From Adhaeribacter aquaticus DSM 16391 (GTDB lineage Bacteria > Bacteroidota > Bacteroidia > Cytophagales > Hymenobacteraceae): 64,000 nt of DNA. Below, one piece after another: positions 55,223-64,000 of this stretch. The position numbers and the translations under genes were made by a program. The stretch spans positions 124,001-188,000 of the forward strand of contig NZ_KI421517.1 of NCBI RefSeq assembly GCF_000473365.1, read 5' to 3'. Within the stretch, counting starts at the first letter, position 1. The number at the start of each line of letters is the position of its first letter. The notes under the pieces were generated by a model. The model was not told the DNA's origin and did not search any database. It saw nothing but the letters and a program-made list of their open reading frames with translations.

Positions 55223-55840
55223 ATGATAAAACCTTACATATTAACTTTTCTCTTCCTTCTTTACTTTTCAACTTTAATAACTGGTCAGGCCCCAACCGCT
55301 AAAGTTTTTCTGGAGGAAGGAAATATCCGGTTTCGGGATAAGGATTACACTGGTGCTATTTTATCTTATTCAAAAGCCATTGAATTAAAATCTGATTTAG
55401 CGGAAGCTTATAACAATCGTGGTTTAAGCAAGGCTAATTTAAAAGATTTTAAATCCGCCCTTACAGATTATAACAAAGTTGTTGCCTTATCCCCGCAGAA
55501 TGCAGATGCCTATTATAACAGAGGCTTAGCTAAAGCTGGATTACATGACTTGCCAGGGGCCATTGCAGATTATGGCAAAACCTTGGAATTACGCCCCAAT
55601 TTTGCTCCTGCTTATTATAACCGGGGATTGGCCAAAGGTTTGTTACTGGATAACAAAGGAGCTATTCCGGATTTTAAGAAAGTTACTGAACTGGATCCAA
55701 AAGATGCAGGTGCTTTCTTTTTATTAGGAGCCGCTCAATATAATTCTGGAGACCGTAAAAACAGCTGCATTAGTCTTCAGAAAGCCAGCCAGTTGGGCCA
55801 TGCAAAGGCAAAAGCTTTACTGGAAAAAAACTGTAAATAA
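55223..55840 (+). CDS. Secreted tetratricopeptide repeat protein
   Basis: A signal peptide (about 1-21, LITGQ) is followed by five consecutive TPR units covering residues about 28-200. The repeats carry the usual A-x-x-x-Y-N-R-G and A-x-x-D-Y/F-x-K-x-x-x-L-x-P pattern, such as AYYNRGLAKGLLLDNKGAI. The final repeat contains a Cys (about 182) and the protein ends in NCK. TPR proteins act as scaffolds; the partner is unknown. It is transcribed divergently from the sigma-factor operon and in the same direction as the bacilliredoxin gene. Confidence 0.88.
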   Translation: MIKPYILTFLFLLYFSTLITGQAPTAKVFLEEGNIRFRDKDYTGAILSYSKAIELKSDLAEAYNNRGLSKANLKDFKSALTDYNKVVALSPQNADAYYNRGLAKAGLHDLPGAIADYGKTLELRPNFAPAYYNRGLAKGLLLDNKGAIPDFKKVTELDPKDAGAFFLLGAAQYNSGDRKNSCISLQKASQLGHAKAKALLEKNCK

Positions 55841-55937
55841 ATCTTACGTAGATAAGAATTAATTTAGGAATCTTTCCTGCTAATGGAAGGTTATGTATCT
55901 TTACGTTTTAATATTCTAGAAAATAAAGTATATAATC

Positions 55938-56360
55938 ATGGCAATGTATCCTGAATATATGGTGGCGCCCATCCGCGAAGATTTAACTTCTGCCGGTTTT
56001 GAGCAATTAATGACCCCAGAAGAAGTAGAGAAAGTATTATCCGAAACGGAAGGTACTGTTTTAGTAGCAGTAAATTCAGTTTGTGGTTGCGCGGCTTCTA
56101 AAGCTCGTCCAGCACTTAAAATGGCTGTTTCTTCTTCTGATAAACGTCCGGATAAATTAGTAACTGTTTTTGCAGGTATGGAAACTGAAGCGGTAGCCAA
56201 AGCACGCGAGCACATGCTTCCTTATCCTCCATCGTCACCTTCAATCGCGTTATTTAAAAATGGCGAATTGGTGCACATGATTGAACGGTTCCACATAGAA
56301 GGCAATGAATTAGTAAGAATTGTAGACAACCTGAAAGGTGCATTTGAAGATCATTGCTAA
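55938..56360 (+). CDS. Bacilliredoxin, BrxA/BrxB (YphP/YqiW) family
   Basis: A thioredoxin-fold protein of 140 aa with the CGC active-site motif at 49-51 (NSVCGCAASKARPAL), the signature of bacilliredoxins. In Bacillus these remove bacillithiol from protein thiols. Whether this organism makes bacillithiol cannot be seen here, though many Bacteroidota do. An additional Cys is the last residue (140). The PPSSPSIALFKNGE segment carries the cis-Pro region. A perfect bidirectional terminator follows. Confidence 0.93.
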   Translation: MAMYPEYMVAPIREDLTSAGFEQLMTPEEVEKVLSETEGTVLVAVNSVCGCAASKARPALKMAVSSSDKRPDKLVTVFAGMETEAVAKAREHMLPYPPSSPSIALFKNGELVHMIERFHIEGNELVRIVDNLKGAFEDHC

Positions 56361-56374
56361 TCTTAGGTTACCAA

Positions 56375-56416
56375 AAAATAAAAAAGCCGCTGACTATTCA
56401 GCGGCTTTTTTATTTT
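56375..56416. terminator. Bidirectional terminator, 19-bp perfect stem
   Basis: Arms 56375-56393 and 56398-56416 (core AGCCGCTGA/TCAGCGGCT) with a 4-base loop CTAT and A/T runs on both sides. It serves the convergent bacilliredoxin and purD genes. Confidence 0.94.
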
Positions 56417-56431
56417 AGAAAAATAGAGTTG

Positions 56432-57709
56432 TTATTTTAAATCAAAGCCAATATCGCGACGATAATAGCGATCTTTCCAGATAACTTTTTCGGCAGCTGC
56501 ATTCACAGCAGCTAAAGCCTCGGCCATAGAATCGCCTAAAGCTGTTAATGCTATTACCCGACCACCATTACTCAAAACATCCCCCTGTTCATTTAAACTG
56601 GTTCCGGCATGAAAAGCAACAACATCTGTTAGTTGTTCTAATCCTGAAATAACATGGCCTTTTTCATATTCATCCGGGTAACCACCAGCCACCAGCATTA
56701 TGGTAGTGGCCGTTTTGGAATCAATTTCTAATTTAATATTACCTAAATCGCCATCGTGTAATGCCCGGAAAAGCTCAAATAGATCGGTTTTAATGCGCGG
56801 TAGTATGGCTTCTGTTTCCGGATCTCCTAAACGTACATTATATTCAATCACGTACGGATCCCCGTTTACGTTCATCAAGCCAATAAATAAAAAGCCGGTG
56901 TACGAAATATTTTCCGTTTGTAACCCATGCAAAGTCGGCTTTACCACCCGCTCCTCTACTTTCTGCATAAAAGAGGCATCGGCAAAAGGCACCGGCGAAA
57001 CAGCCCCCATACCACCGGTATTTAAACCAGCATCAGCTTCTCCTATCCGTTTATAATCCTTGGCTTCCGGTAACAGCACGTATTCCTTTCCATCAGTCAA
57101 AATAAAGGCAGAAAGCTCTATTCCCTGTAAGTATTCTTCTATCACCACTTTGCTGCCGGCATTACCGAACCGCCCCAGGTGTAACATGCCATCTAAATGA
57201 TAACTTGCTTCCTCAAACGTTTGAGCTATTACTACACCTTTACCGGCTGCCAAACCATCTGCTTTAAGTACTACCGGATAGCTATGGCCTTTTAAATATT
57301 CGAGGGCCTGCTCAAAATCAGCTTCTGTAAAAGTCTGGTACCGGGCAGTAGGAATCTGGTATTTCTGCATAAACTGCTTTGAAAAATCCTTACTACCTTC
57401 CAGTTGGGCACCTTCTTTACTTGGGCCTACCACCAAAATATTTTTTAAATAATCGTGGCTCAAAAAATAATCATGAATGCCCGCTACCAAAGGAACTTCT
57501 GGCCCCACCACTACCATCATTACATTAAAATCGGTAGCAAACTTGGCAAGCGCCTCAAAGTCGGTTACAGCAATGTCCACATTGGTAGCAATTTGAGCTG
57601 TTCCGGCATTTCCGGGCGCCACAAATATTTTATCCGTATACTGGCTTTGGCGCAATTTCCAAGCCAATGCATGCTCTCTCCCGCCCGATCCGATAATTAA
57701 AACGTTCAT
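56432..57709 (-). CDS. purD: Phosphoribosylamine-glycine ligase
   Basis: The second enzyme of de novo purine synthesis: it joins 5-phosphoribosylamine and glycine with ATP to give GAR. It is an ATP-grasp enzyme with the N-terminal IIGSGGREHALAWKL signature, the SKDFSKQFMQKY and LKADGLAAGKGV(V)IA segments, and LGDPETEAI(L)PR near residue 290. I start it at the ATG at 57709 (MNVLIIGSGG), giving the usual 425 residues, not at an ATG 36 bases upstream whose extra residues have no family counterpart. Housekeeping, monocistronic. Confidence 0.96.
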   Translation of the reverse strand: MNVLIIGSGGREHALAWKLRQSQYTDKIFVAPGNAGTAQIATNVDIAVTDFEALAKFATDFNVMMVVVGPEVPLVAGIHDYFLSHDYLKNILVVGPSKEGAQLEGSKDFSKQFMQKYQIPTARYQTFTEADFEQALEYLKGHSYPVVLKADGLAAGKGVVIAQTFEEASYHLDGMLHLGRFGNAGSKVVIEEYLQGIELSAFILTDGKEYVLLPEAKDYKRIGEADAGLNTGGMGAVSPVPFADASFMQKVEERVVKPTLHGLQTENISYTGFLFIGLMNVNGDPYVIEYNVRLGDPETEAILPRIKTDLFELFRALHDGDLGNIKLEIDSKTATTIMLVAGGYPDEYEKGHVISGLEQLTDVVAFHAGTSLNEQGDVLSNGGRVIALTALGDSMAEALAAVNAAAEKVIWKDRYYRRDIGFDLK

Positions 57710-57797
57710 GTTAATGGTAAAATTAAACTTACTAACCTGTAGCAAGTGGGTTAAAAGTACATGTAAACTATTGTTTACAATTTAGAGGCGTGAAAAT

Positions 57798-57837
57798 AAT
57801 AAAGAGTTACCAGAATAAATACTGATAACTCCTTATT
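57798..57837 (-). terminator. Rho-independent terminator of recQ
   Basis: A 16-bp imperfect stem (57798-57813 and 57822-57837, two G-T type mismatches) with an 8-base loop and a T-rich tail on the minus strand, 18 bases after the recQ stop. Confidence 0.78.
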
Positions 57838-57855
57838 ATAAAATCTAACCTTATT

Positions 57856-60036
57856 TTAGTTTGCGTACTCTGATAAGAACTTAATCCGCATTAATCGCAA
57901 ATCTTCTTCTGTATAATCATCTGTACCCAATTCCTGTAAGGCTACAGCAATATTATCGGTACTTGCGTGCAGGAAATAATCAGTAATTTCTTCCTGCCGT
58001 TCGTCGTCTAATAAGCCATCAATGTAGTAGTCTAAATTAAGTTTGGTACCAGAGTAGCAGATATGTTCAATCTCTTCAATTAGCTCGCCCATGGTAATAT
58101 CTTTGGCAGCAGCTATTTCCTCCAGGTCCATCTTCTTATCAATCTGCTGAATAATGTAGATTTTAATTTTAGATTTATTAACGGCTGATTTTACCACTAC
58201 ATCATTGGCCGTTACAATATCATTATCTTCTACATACTTAGCAATCAGGTCCAGGAAGGGTTTGCCAAACTTCTGTACCTTACCCATGCCTACTCCGCCA
58301 ATATGAGCCAAATCGTCTTTGGTAGTTGGGTAAGTGGTGGCCATTTCTTTTAAAGAAGGATCCTGGAAAAGCACGTAAGGTGGAAGATCTTTTTCCTTCG
58401 CCAGCTTTTTCCGCAAGCCTTTAAGCAAATCAAACAATACAGCATCGTGACCGGTTGAAGCCTGGGATTCTTCTTTCTCTTCTTCTTTCTGAACTTCTTC
58501 TTCGAAGTTATGGTCTTTCGCTAATTGTATCGGATAAGAGTTCTGAATGTAATCTAAGCCTTTTTGTGTTATTTTCAGGACTCCAAAATTTTCGATATCC
58601 TTCTCAATAAATTCAGAAAGTAAGATCTGGCGAATAACGGAATTCCAGAATTGGGCATCATGATCGTCTCCCTGACCAAATACTTCTAATTTGTCATGCC
58701 CATAGCTTTCCACGTACTGGTTTTTCATACCGGTTAAAACCGCAACCAGGTGGTCCATACCAAAACGTTGCTCCGTCTGCACCACCGTTTCTAAGGCTAG
58801 TTTTACTTCTTCTTCCGCTTCAAACTTTTCTTTCGGATGCAAACAGTTATCGCAGAAGCCACAATCTTTTTCGTAAGTCTCGCCAAAGTAATGTAGCAAT
58901 TGCTTCCTACGGCATACTGCTGAATCAGCATAGGCGGCCATTTCCTGCAGCAGCAATTTTGAATTATCACGCTCAGTTACCGGTTTATCTTTACTAAACT
59001 TTTCTAGTTTTACGATGTCATCATAAGAGTAAAACATTAAGCAGTTTCCTTCCATCCCATCACGTCCGCCTCTACCAGTTTCCTGATAATAACCCTCAAT
59101 GGATTTAGGTGTATCATAATGCACTACAAACCGCACATCCGGCTTATCAATACCCATACCAAAGGCAATGGTGGCTACAATTACATCTGCATCCTCATTC
59201 AGGAAAGCGTCCTGGTTGGCCATCCGGATATGAGAATCCAGACCGGCGTGGTAAGGCAGGGCTTTTACATCATTTACACGTAGTAACTCGGCAATTTCTT
59301 CTACTTTTTTGCGGCTTAAGCAATAAATTATACCGCTTTTACCTTTATGCTTTTTAACATATTGGATTAATTGCTTTTTGGTATTGTGTTTCGGCCTTAC
59401 TTCATAATACAGATTGGTCCGGTTAAAGGAAGTTTTAAATACCGAAGCATCATCCATTTGCAGGTTCTTCTGGATATCCAGCTGCACTTTTGGAGTTGCG
59501 GTGGCCGTTAAAGCTATGATTGGCAGATTACCAATGTTGTCGATTATTCCCCGAATTTTACGGTACTCTGGACGAAAATCGTGTCCCCATTCCGAAATAC
59601 AGTGGGCTTCGTCTATGGCTACAAAGGAGATATTCGCCTTTTGTAAAAAATCAATGGTTTCTTCTTTCGTTAACGATTCTGGCGCAACATAAAGTAATTT
59701 AACCTGCCCGCTGATAGTTTCTTTCTTTACCTTCGTTATTTCCGACTTGGTTAAAGTAGAATTTAAGAATTGCGCATTGATACCAAAAGCGTTTAATTGA
59801 TCCACCTGATTTTTCATCAGGGCGATAAGAGGCGAAATTACTATAGCTGTGCCTGGCAGAACGATAGCTGGTAGTTGATAACATAATGATTTACCTGCCC
59901 CGGTCGGCATAATCACAAACGTATTATTGCCTTTTATTATATTATTTATTATTGCTTCCTGGGTTCCTCTAAATTGATTATGCCCAAAAACTTCTTTTAA
60001 TTTGTCTTTTAAATTTACCTCTTCAGTAACTAACAT
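57856..60036 (-). CDS. recQ: ATP-dependent DNA helicase RecQ
   Basis: A superfamily 2 3'-5' DNA helicase for recombination and fork repair. Motif I PTGAGKS is at 44-50, motif II DEAH at 142-145 followed by the RecQ aromatic loop CISEWGHDFRPEY. The RQC zinc site has four Cys (VCRRKQ ... CGFCDNC) at about 375-405. An HRDC domain (about 530-600, FDLLKGLRKKLAKEKDLPPYVLF) and a further C-terminal helical domain complete the 726 residues, which is normal for the Bacteroidota long form. It is divergent from kdsD with 80 bases between. Confidence 0.96.
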   Translation of the reverse strand: MLVTEEVNLKDKLKEVFGHNQFRGTQEAIINNIIKGNNTFVIMPTGAGKSLCYQLPAIVLPGTAIVISPLIALMKNQVDQLNAFGINAQFLNSTLTKSEITKVKKETISGQVKLLYVAPESLTKEETIDFLQKANISFVAIDEAHCISEWGHDFRPEYRKIRGIIDNIGNLPIIALTATATPKVQLDIQKNLQMDDASVFKTSFNRTNLYYEVRPKHNTKKQLIQYVKKHKGKSGIIYCLSRKKVEEIAELLRVNDVKALPYHAGLDSHIRMANQDAFLNEDADVIVATIAFGMGIDKPDVRFVVHYDTPKSIEGYYQETGRGGRDGMEGNCLMFYSYDDIVKLEKFSKDKPVTERDNSKLLLQEMAAYADSAVCRRKQLLHYFGETYEKDCGFCDNCLHPKEKFEAEEEVKLALETVVQTEQRFGMDHLVAVLTGMKNQYVESYGHDKLEVFGQGDDHDAQFWNSVIRQILLSEFIEKDIENFGVLKITQKGLDYIQNSYPIQLAKDHNFEEEVQKEEEKEESQASTGHDAVLFDLLKGLRKKLAKEKDLPPYVLFQDPSLKEMATTYPTTKDDLAHIGGVGMGKVQKFGKPFLDLIAKYVEDNDIVTANDVVVKSAVNKSKIKIYIIQQIDKKMDLEEIAAAKDITMGELIEEIEHICYSGTKLNLDYYIDGLLDDERQEEITDYFLHASTDNIAVALQELGTDDYTEEDLRLMRIKFLSEYAN

Positions 60037-60116
60037 GATTATGGGGAAGATTATTATATAAGAGAATCTTATATTTTTAAATTTTCAGCTATTCTTTTTC
60101 TTAACACAAATTTAAC

Positions 60117-61088
60117 TTGAATATACCAAAAAATTTTAAATTAATTGCAAAAAAAGTATTAGAAGAAGAAGGAAATTCTATTCATCGACTGATTGATTTT
60201 TTAGATGAGAGTTTTGACTCTTGTGTGGAGGCTATTTTAGCCACCAAAGGGCGTGTAGTAGTTACCGGAATTGGCAAAAGCGCTCATATTGCCTCTAAGA
60301 TTGTAGCTACTCTTAACTCCACAGGTACCCCCTCTTTATTCATGCATGCCGCCGATGCCATACACGGCGATTTAGGTATGATTCAGGCCGAAGACTTTGT
60401 TATTTGCATATCCAAAAGTGGCAATACACCAGAAATAAAGGTATTAGTGCCCTTATTGAAACGAAAAGGTTCTAAGCTTGCCGCCCTTGTTTCCAATACC
60501 GATTCGTATTTAGCGCAACAAGCCGATTTTATTTTAAATGCTACAATAGAAAAAGAAGCTTGTCCGCACAATTTAGCGCCTACTACCAGTACAACGGCTG
60601 CCTTAGCCCTAGGTGATGCCTTAGCGGTTACATTATTGGAAAGCCGCCATTTTAGTTCGCAGGATTTTGCCAATTTACACCCGGGTGGCTCCTTGGGTAA
60701 ACAACTTTATTTAAAAGTTTGCGATATTTACCCGGAGAATGCGGCACCACACGTTACAGAAAAAGCAAGTTTAAAAGAAATCATTATTGAGATTTCATCT
60801 AATAGATTAGGGGCTACCGCTGTGTTAGATTCGGTTTCCAAAAAATTAATTGGTATAATTACAGATGGAGACTTGCGGCGAATGTTAAATAAATATGAAT
60901 CTATTCAGGATATTCTGGCTAAGGATATCATGACCGCCTCGCCTCTTACCATTGATGCCGATGAATTTGCTACCGCGGCTTTGGCATTAATGCAAGAAAA
61001 AAATATTACGCAATTAGTTGTAACAAAATCTGATAACTTTGCAGGCTTTGTACACTTGCATGATCTACTAAAAGAAGGATTAGTTTAA
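60117..61088 (+). CDS. kdsD: KpsF/GutQ-type D-arabinose-5-phosphate isomerase
   Basis: It interconverts ribulose 5-phosphate and arabinose 5-phosphate, the first step toward KDO for lipopolysaccharide. The SIS domain spans about 35-170 (GIGKSAHIASKI, HAADAIHGDLGM, SKSGNTPE, then APTTSTTAALALGDALA), and two CBS domains fill about 205-323. The start is a TTG at 60117 in an AT-rich leader; the next ATG would remove the first SIS strand. The stop overlaps the next gene's ATG by one base (TAATG), so the two are translationally coupled. Confidence 0.93.
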   Translation: MNIPKNFKLIAKKVLEEEGNSIHRLIDFLDESFDSCVEAILATKGRVVVTGIGKSAHIASKIVATLNSTGTPSLFMHAADAIHGDLGMIQAEDFVICISKSGNTPEIKVLVPLLKRKGSKLAALVSNTDSYLAQQADFILNATIEKEACPHNLAPTTSTTAALALGDALAVTLLESRHFSSQDFANLHPGGSLGKQLYLKVCDIYPENAAPHVTEKASLKEIIIEISSNRLGATAVLDSVSKKLIGIITDGDLRRMLNKYESIQDILAKDIMTASPLTIDADEFATAALALMQEKNITQLVVTKSDNFAGFVHLHDLLKEGLV

Positions 61089-62167
61089 TGAATAATCAGG
61101 AAAACACATTTGTAGTTATCATGGCTGGCGGAATAGGCAGCCGGTTCTGGCCTTTTAGCCGTACCAATAATCCAAAACAGTTTCATGACGTTTTAGGCGT
61201 TGGCTCATCTATGCTTCAAATGACGGTAAAACGGTTTGAGGAGGTTTGCCCTAAAGAGAATGTTTTTATTGTTACCAACACAGATTATAAAAGCTTAGTA
61301 AAGGAACAGTTACCTGAACTCTCTGATAACCAGATTTTATGTGAACCAATTGGCCGCAATACAGCCCCGGCTATTGCCTTTGCCTGCTATAAAATTTCTA
61401 AAATTAATCCGGATGCCAACATAATTGTTGCACCAGCTGATCATGTTATTTTAAACGAAAGATCTTTCATAGAAATAATCAACCAGGCTGTAAATGCAGC
61501 TGCAAAAGAAGATGTATTGCTTACGTTAGGCATCACCCCTAGCCGTCCCGATACGGGATATGGGTATATTCAGTTTATAGATGAAGGCAACCTCCTGAAG
61601 AAAGTAAAAACCTTTACTGAGAAACCAAATCTGGAAATTGCACAAATGTTTTTAGCCAGTGGGGACTTTGTTTGGAACTCTGGCATCTTTATCTGGAATG
61701 TAAAAAGCATTCTAGCCGCGTTTAATAAATTTTTAGGCGAAATAGCCGAGATATTTAATGAAGGCCAGACTTGTTTAAATACCGAACAGGAAATGGAGTT
61801 TATAAACCGTGCTTATTCTCATTGCCGCAACATCTCCATTGATTACGGAATAATGGAGAAAGCTGATAACGTATATGTTATTTTGAGCGAATTTGGCTGG
61901 TCTGATTTAGGCACCTGGAACTCTTTATATAGCATTAGCCAGAAAGATGAAGCCGGCAATGTGGTAGATGGTGATGTTATGCTTTACGATACCAAAGACT
62001 GCATCATTAAAACTCCCAAAGACCGTTTAGTGGTGGTACAAGGCATGGATAACTTTATTGTTGCCGAATACGGTAATGTATTAATGATCTGCAAAAAAGA
62101 TGAAGAACAAAGAGTTAAGGACTTTGTGGCTGATGTAAAGACCAACAAAGGAAATGGCTATAATTAA
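61088..62167 (+). CDS. manC: Mannose-1-phosphate guanylyltransferase
   Basis: It makes GDP-mannose from mannose 1-phosphate and GTP for surface glycans. The nucleotidyltransferase signature VIMAGGIGSRFWPFSR is at about 10-25, with PKQF following, and the sugar-binding TPSRPDTGYGYI and FTEKPN segments are in place. At 359 aa it is the short form, without a fused isomerase domain. Its start overlaps the kdsD stop, giving a two-gene operon that joins KDO and GDP-mannose precursor supply. A long terminator follows. Confidence 0.94.
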   Translation: MNNQENTFVVIMAGGIGSRFWPFSRTNNPKQFHDVLGVGSSMLQMTVKRFEEVCPKENVFIVTNTDYKSLVKEQLPELSDNQILCEPIGRNTAPAIAFACYKISKINPDANIIVAPADHVILNERSFIEIINQAVNAAAKEDVLLTLGITPSRPDTGYGYIQFIDEGNLLKKVKTFTEKPNLEIAQMFLASGDFVWNSGIFIWNVKSILAAFNKFLGEIAEIFNEGQTCLNTEQEMEFINRAYSHCRNISIDYGIMEKADNVYVILSEFGWSDLGTWNSLYSISQKDEAGNVVDGDVMLYDTKDCIIKTPKDRLVVVQGMDNFIVAEYGNVLMICKKDEEQRVKDFVADVKTNKGNGYN

Positions 62168-62178
62168 AGCTTAAAAAC

Positions 62179-62237
62179 AGCTGAAACAAAATAAGAAAGG
62201 GCCGGGTATACCGGCCCTTTCTTATTTTGTTTCAGCT
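62179..62237. terminator. Bidirectional terminator, 27-bp perfect stem, overlapping the rlmB 3' end
   Basis: Arms 62179-62205 and 62211-62237 with a 5-base loop (GTATA). The core is AAAGGGCCGG/CCGGCCCTTT. The right arm covers the last codons and stop of the minus-strand methyltransferase gene, so part of that gene's coding sequence doubles as a terminator arm. Confidence 0.94.
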
Positions 62238-63031
62238 AATCGTTGCCTTAGTACTTCAAAAAGCATAATGCCGCTGGCCACCGACACATTTAACGAACTG
62301 ATTTGTCCGATCATTGGAATTTTAACCCGCACATCGGCTTTCTTTAAGTACTCCGGTGAAATTCCATCTTCCTCACTACCCATTAAAATAGCCGTAGGTC
62401 CGGTAAAATCTAATTGAGACGAAGTAATATCGGTATCGCTTTTTTCTGTACAAGCTACAATCTGAATACCAGACTGCTGTAAAAAATGTAGCGTATCCTT
62501 TAAATTATTTTCCCGGCAAACCGGAATTACATTTAGCGCTCCTGCCGATGTTTTTAAAGCATCTCCGTTTACCTGAGCGGCTCCTCTACTCGGAATTACA
62601 ATAGCATCTACTCCCAAGCACTCTGCATTGCGGGCAATGGCACCAAAATTCCGGACATCAGTTATCCGATCCAAAATCAATAATAAGGGCACCTTACCTT
62701 TTTCATAAATATCAGCCACAATATTATCCAGCGGCATATAGGTAATAGCAGCTAAATAAGCTATCGCCCCCTGGTGGTTTTTACGGGTAAGTGTATCCAG
62801 CTTTTCAGGTGGCACCAAAGCTACCGGTACGTTAGCACGATGGGCCAGTTCTGTTATATCCTGGGTTATGCTGTTTTTCTGACCTTTTTGCAAGTAAATG
62901 CGCTCCAATCCTTTGCCAGCATTTAATGCTTCCAGAATGGGCCGTAAGCCAAAAATCATTTCAATTTTTTCGGCACTCTCACTACGTGGTGCCCTAAAAT
63001 TTACTCCTCTTGAATAATTCCTTTTCTCCAT
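62222..63031 (-). CDS. rlmB: 23S rRNA (guanosine-2'-O-)-methyltransferase RlmB (TrmH/SPOUT family)
   Basis: A SpoU-type methyltransferase that methylates G2251 of 23S rRNA. The substrate-binding N domain (about 22-95, FGLRPILEAL...) is followed by the knotted SPOUT domain with motif 1 LDRITDVRNFGAIAR(NAE), motif 2 ILMGSEEDGIS and motif 3 IPMIGQISSLNVSVASGI. I start it at the ATG at 63031 (MEKRNYSR), giving 269 aa. It overlaps the upstream GWxTD gene by 31 bases, which indicates coupled translation. An ATG 21 bases earlier is also possible. Confidence 0.93.
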   Translation of the reverse strand: MEKRNYSRGVNFRAPRSESAEKIEMIFGLRPILEALNAGKGLERIYLQKGQKNSITQDITELAHRANVPVALVPPEKLDTLTRKNHQGAIAYLAAITYMPLDNIVADIYEKGKVPLLLILDRITDVRNFGAIARNAECLGVDAIVIPSRGAAQVNGDALKTSAGALNVIPVCRENNLKDTLHFLQQSGIQIVACTEKSDTDITSSQLDFTGPTAILMGSEEDGISPEYLKKADVRVKIPMIGQISSLNVSVASGIMLFEVLRQRLAETK

Positions 63032-64000
63032 TTTTCGACGGTGCTGTACCATACAAACTCATAATCCGGACGCCGAACCAGTTCGTAATGATTTTCTGTA
63101 AAGGTATTGGGTTTTTTAATGAAATTAAATTTTAATTCTGTACCCCTTGATTGTCTGCGGGTATACGTCCACTCCTCAACATTAAGCCGATTATTGACTA
63201 TATCTGGTTTACCAAAAATTATGTACATCATGCCTCTATCCGACAACCAACCAGCCTTGTGCGATGAGAAAAACTGATTTGCTTCTTCTACCCGCGTGTA
63301 AAACACCTTAATTAGCCGCTTAGCCAAATTTTTATCTTGTTGAGCAATATCTAACCAAAAACGATCCAGGGCCTTTTTAGGTTCTGAGGCTTTATATAAC
63401 TTCTCGCGTTCGGCGGCACTGGTCATATACACCAACGGCTCAATTAATTCTTTGGCCGTATTTAAAAAAGGAAAGTTATTTTCCCCAACCAACAGACCTT
63501 TGCTATCGGCTCCATTTCCAATTAAATATAAACCCGCATTATGTAAACTAATAATGGTATCAACGGGTGCTTCAGTAGCTTGAATAATGTCCATAGTAGG
63601 CGCAACGACCTTACCCGTTAATGAAAAAGGAGGAATGGCCGGCCCAAATTCTGCCGCATATTGTTTTACTTGAATGCTGTTATTGTCACTTGAACCTTCT
63701 ATTCTAAAACTCTCCGAGTTATTGACATATTGCCGGAACAATGGGATGGCAGTAGCTGGTCCTGAAAAATAGAACTTCTGATTTAAGGTACCTTTGGATA
63801 AAGGAACTTTAAAATATAATATATCTTTTTCGTCAGTGCTGTGTTTTAGCTGCAAGTTTACTACTCCCGGAGGTATAAAGTTTATTACCGGAATGGTAAA
63901 ACTAATCCAGTAATAACTTTCTTCTGATTTTAACCGACTGAAAAAATCAGCTACTGTATCCTGCCGAATAACTTCAGATTTTACATTATTAGTAGTTAAT
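63001..64000 (-). CDS. GWxTD domain protein, 5' end outside the window
   Basis: A Bacteroidota protein with the GWxTD-type motif (here GWLSDRG, in KAGWLSDRGMMYIIFGKPD) near its C-terminal end. The frame is open all the way to base 64000 with no ATG in that stretch, so the gene starts beyond the window. The TTG at 63855 is internal: coding-like sequence (for example DFFSRLKSEESYYWISFTIP) continues upstream of it. The function of GWxTD proteins is unknown; many are periplasmic. It precedes and overlaps rlmB. Confidence 0.88.
   Translation of the reverse strand, partial: LTTNNVKSEVIRQDTVADFFSRLKSEESYYWISFTIPVINFIPPGVVNLQLKHSTDEKDILYFKVPLSKGTLNQKFYFSGPATAIPLFRQYVNNSESFRIEGSSDNNSIQVKQYAAEFGPAIPPFSLTGKVVAPTMDIIQATEAPVDTIISLHNAGLYLIGNGADSKGLLVGENNFPFLNTAKELIEPLVYMTSAAEREKLYKASEPKKALDRFWLDIAQQDKNLAKRLIKVFYTRVEEANQFFSSHKAGWLSDRGMMYIIFGKPDIVNNRLNVEEWTYTRRQSRGTELKFNFIKKPNTFTENHYELVRRPDYEFVWYSTVEKWRKGIIQEE

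Noticed and set aside
63001-63855. GWxTD gene taken as complete, starting at the TTG at 63855.
   Set aside because: The same frame stays open and protein-like through base 64000, so that TTG is internal and the gene is cut by the window.
1-64000. tRNA, rRNA, CRISPR arrays, insertion sequences, prophage genes and riboswitches.
   Set aside because: I looked for cloverleaf-like blocks, regularly spaced repeats, transposase signatures and long conserved leaders by eye and found none I could support. A covariance-model scan would be decisive.

Overview
This AT-rich chromosomal window most likely comes from a Bacteroidota bacterium of the order Cytophagales, and Hymenobacteraceae (an Adhaeribacter-like organism) is my best guess. 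The reasons are a SusC/SusD pair driven by a FecI-type sigma factor and FecR anti-sigma factor, GWxTD and HD-PycTM proteins, a GH3/beta-lactamase fusion, a fused SpmA-SpmB protein, mostly A-rich leaders rather than Shine-Dalgarno sites, and many small proteins of a type seen in that family. Genus assignment is inference. I see no rRNA, tRNA, CRISPR array, insertion sequence or prophage.

Layout. 1-15 kb holds envelope and secreted functions: a PBP4-type DD-peptidase lipoprotein, a subtilase lipoprotein, a NudK-like Nudix hydrolase, an HD-PycTM membrane protein, a stand-alone MreB, an AI-2E-type permease, a PEBP protein and a carboxylesterase, with small unknown genes and a truncated GNAT remnant between them. 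15-32 kb holds TerB-like and CAP proteins, an LD-carboxypeptidase followed by an N-formylglutamate amidohydrolase-like gene, an unusual secreted glycoside hydrolase, a ROK kinase-MFS pair, a PQQ-type sugar dehydrogenase lipoprotein, an orphan adenylylsulfate kinase, a PAP2 phosphatase, a second subtilase and a gluconolactonase-like lipoprotein. A candidate structured small RNA lies near 32.1 kb. 32-38.5 kb holds a DUF892 ferritin-like protein, the GH3/beta-lactamase fusion, a MarR-GNAT fusion and SpmAB.

The most interesting block is 38.6-54.8 kb, all on the minus strand. In transcript order it is ECF sigma factor, FecR, SusC with an N-terminal STN signalling domain, SusD, four tandem mannonate-dehydratase-like TIM-barrel proteins that all carry twin-arginine signal peptides, a secreted mutarotase-like protein, and a PQQ dehydrogenase with a heme c site. 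No polysaccharide-cleaving enzyme is in the block. Together with the other PQQ-type dehydrogenase (23.8 kb), the gluconolactonase (30.9 kb) and the ROK kinase-MFS pair, this suggests oxidation and dehydration of sugars or sugar acids outside the cytoplasm, with substrate capture by SusCD and transcription switched by sigma/anti-sigma signalling. The pathway is a hypothesis; the gene order and the residues are seen directly.

55-64 kb is mainly housekeeping: a TPR protein, a bacilliredoxin, PurD, RecQ, a KdsD-type isomerase overlapping a mannose-1-phosphate guanylyltransferase, RlmB, and a GWxTD protein cut by the window end. Many convergent gene pairs are separated by long, near-perfect bidirectional terminators, two of which run into coding sequence or a stop codon.
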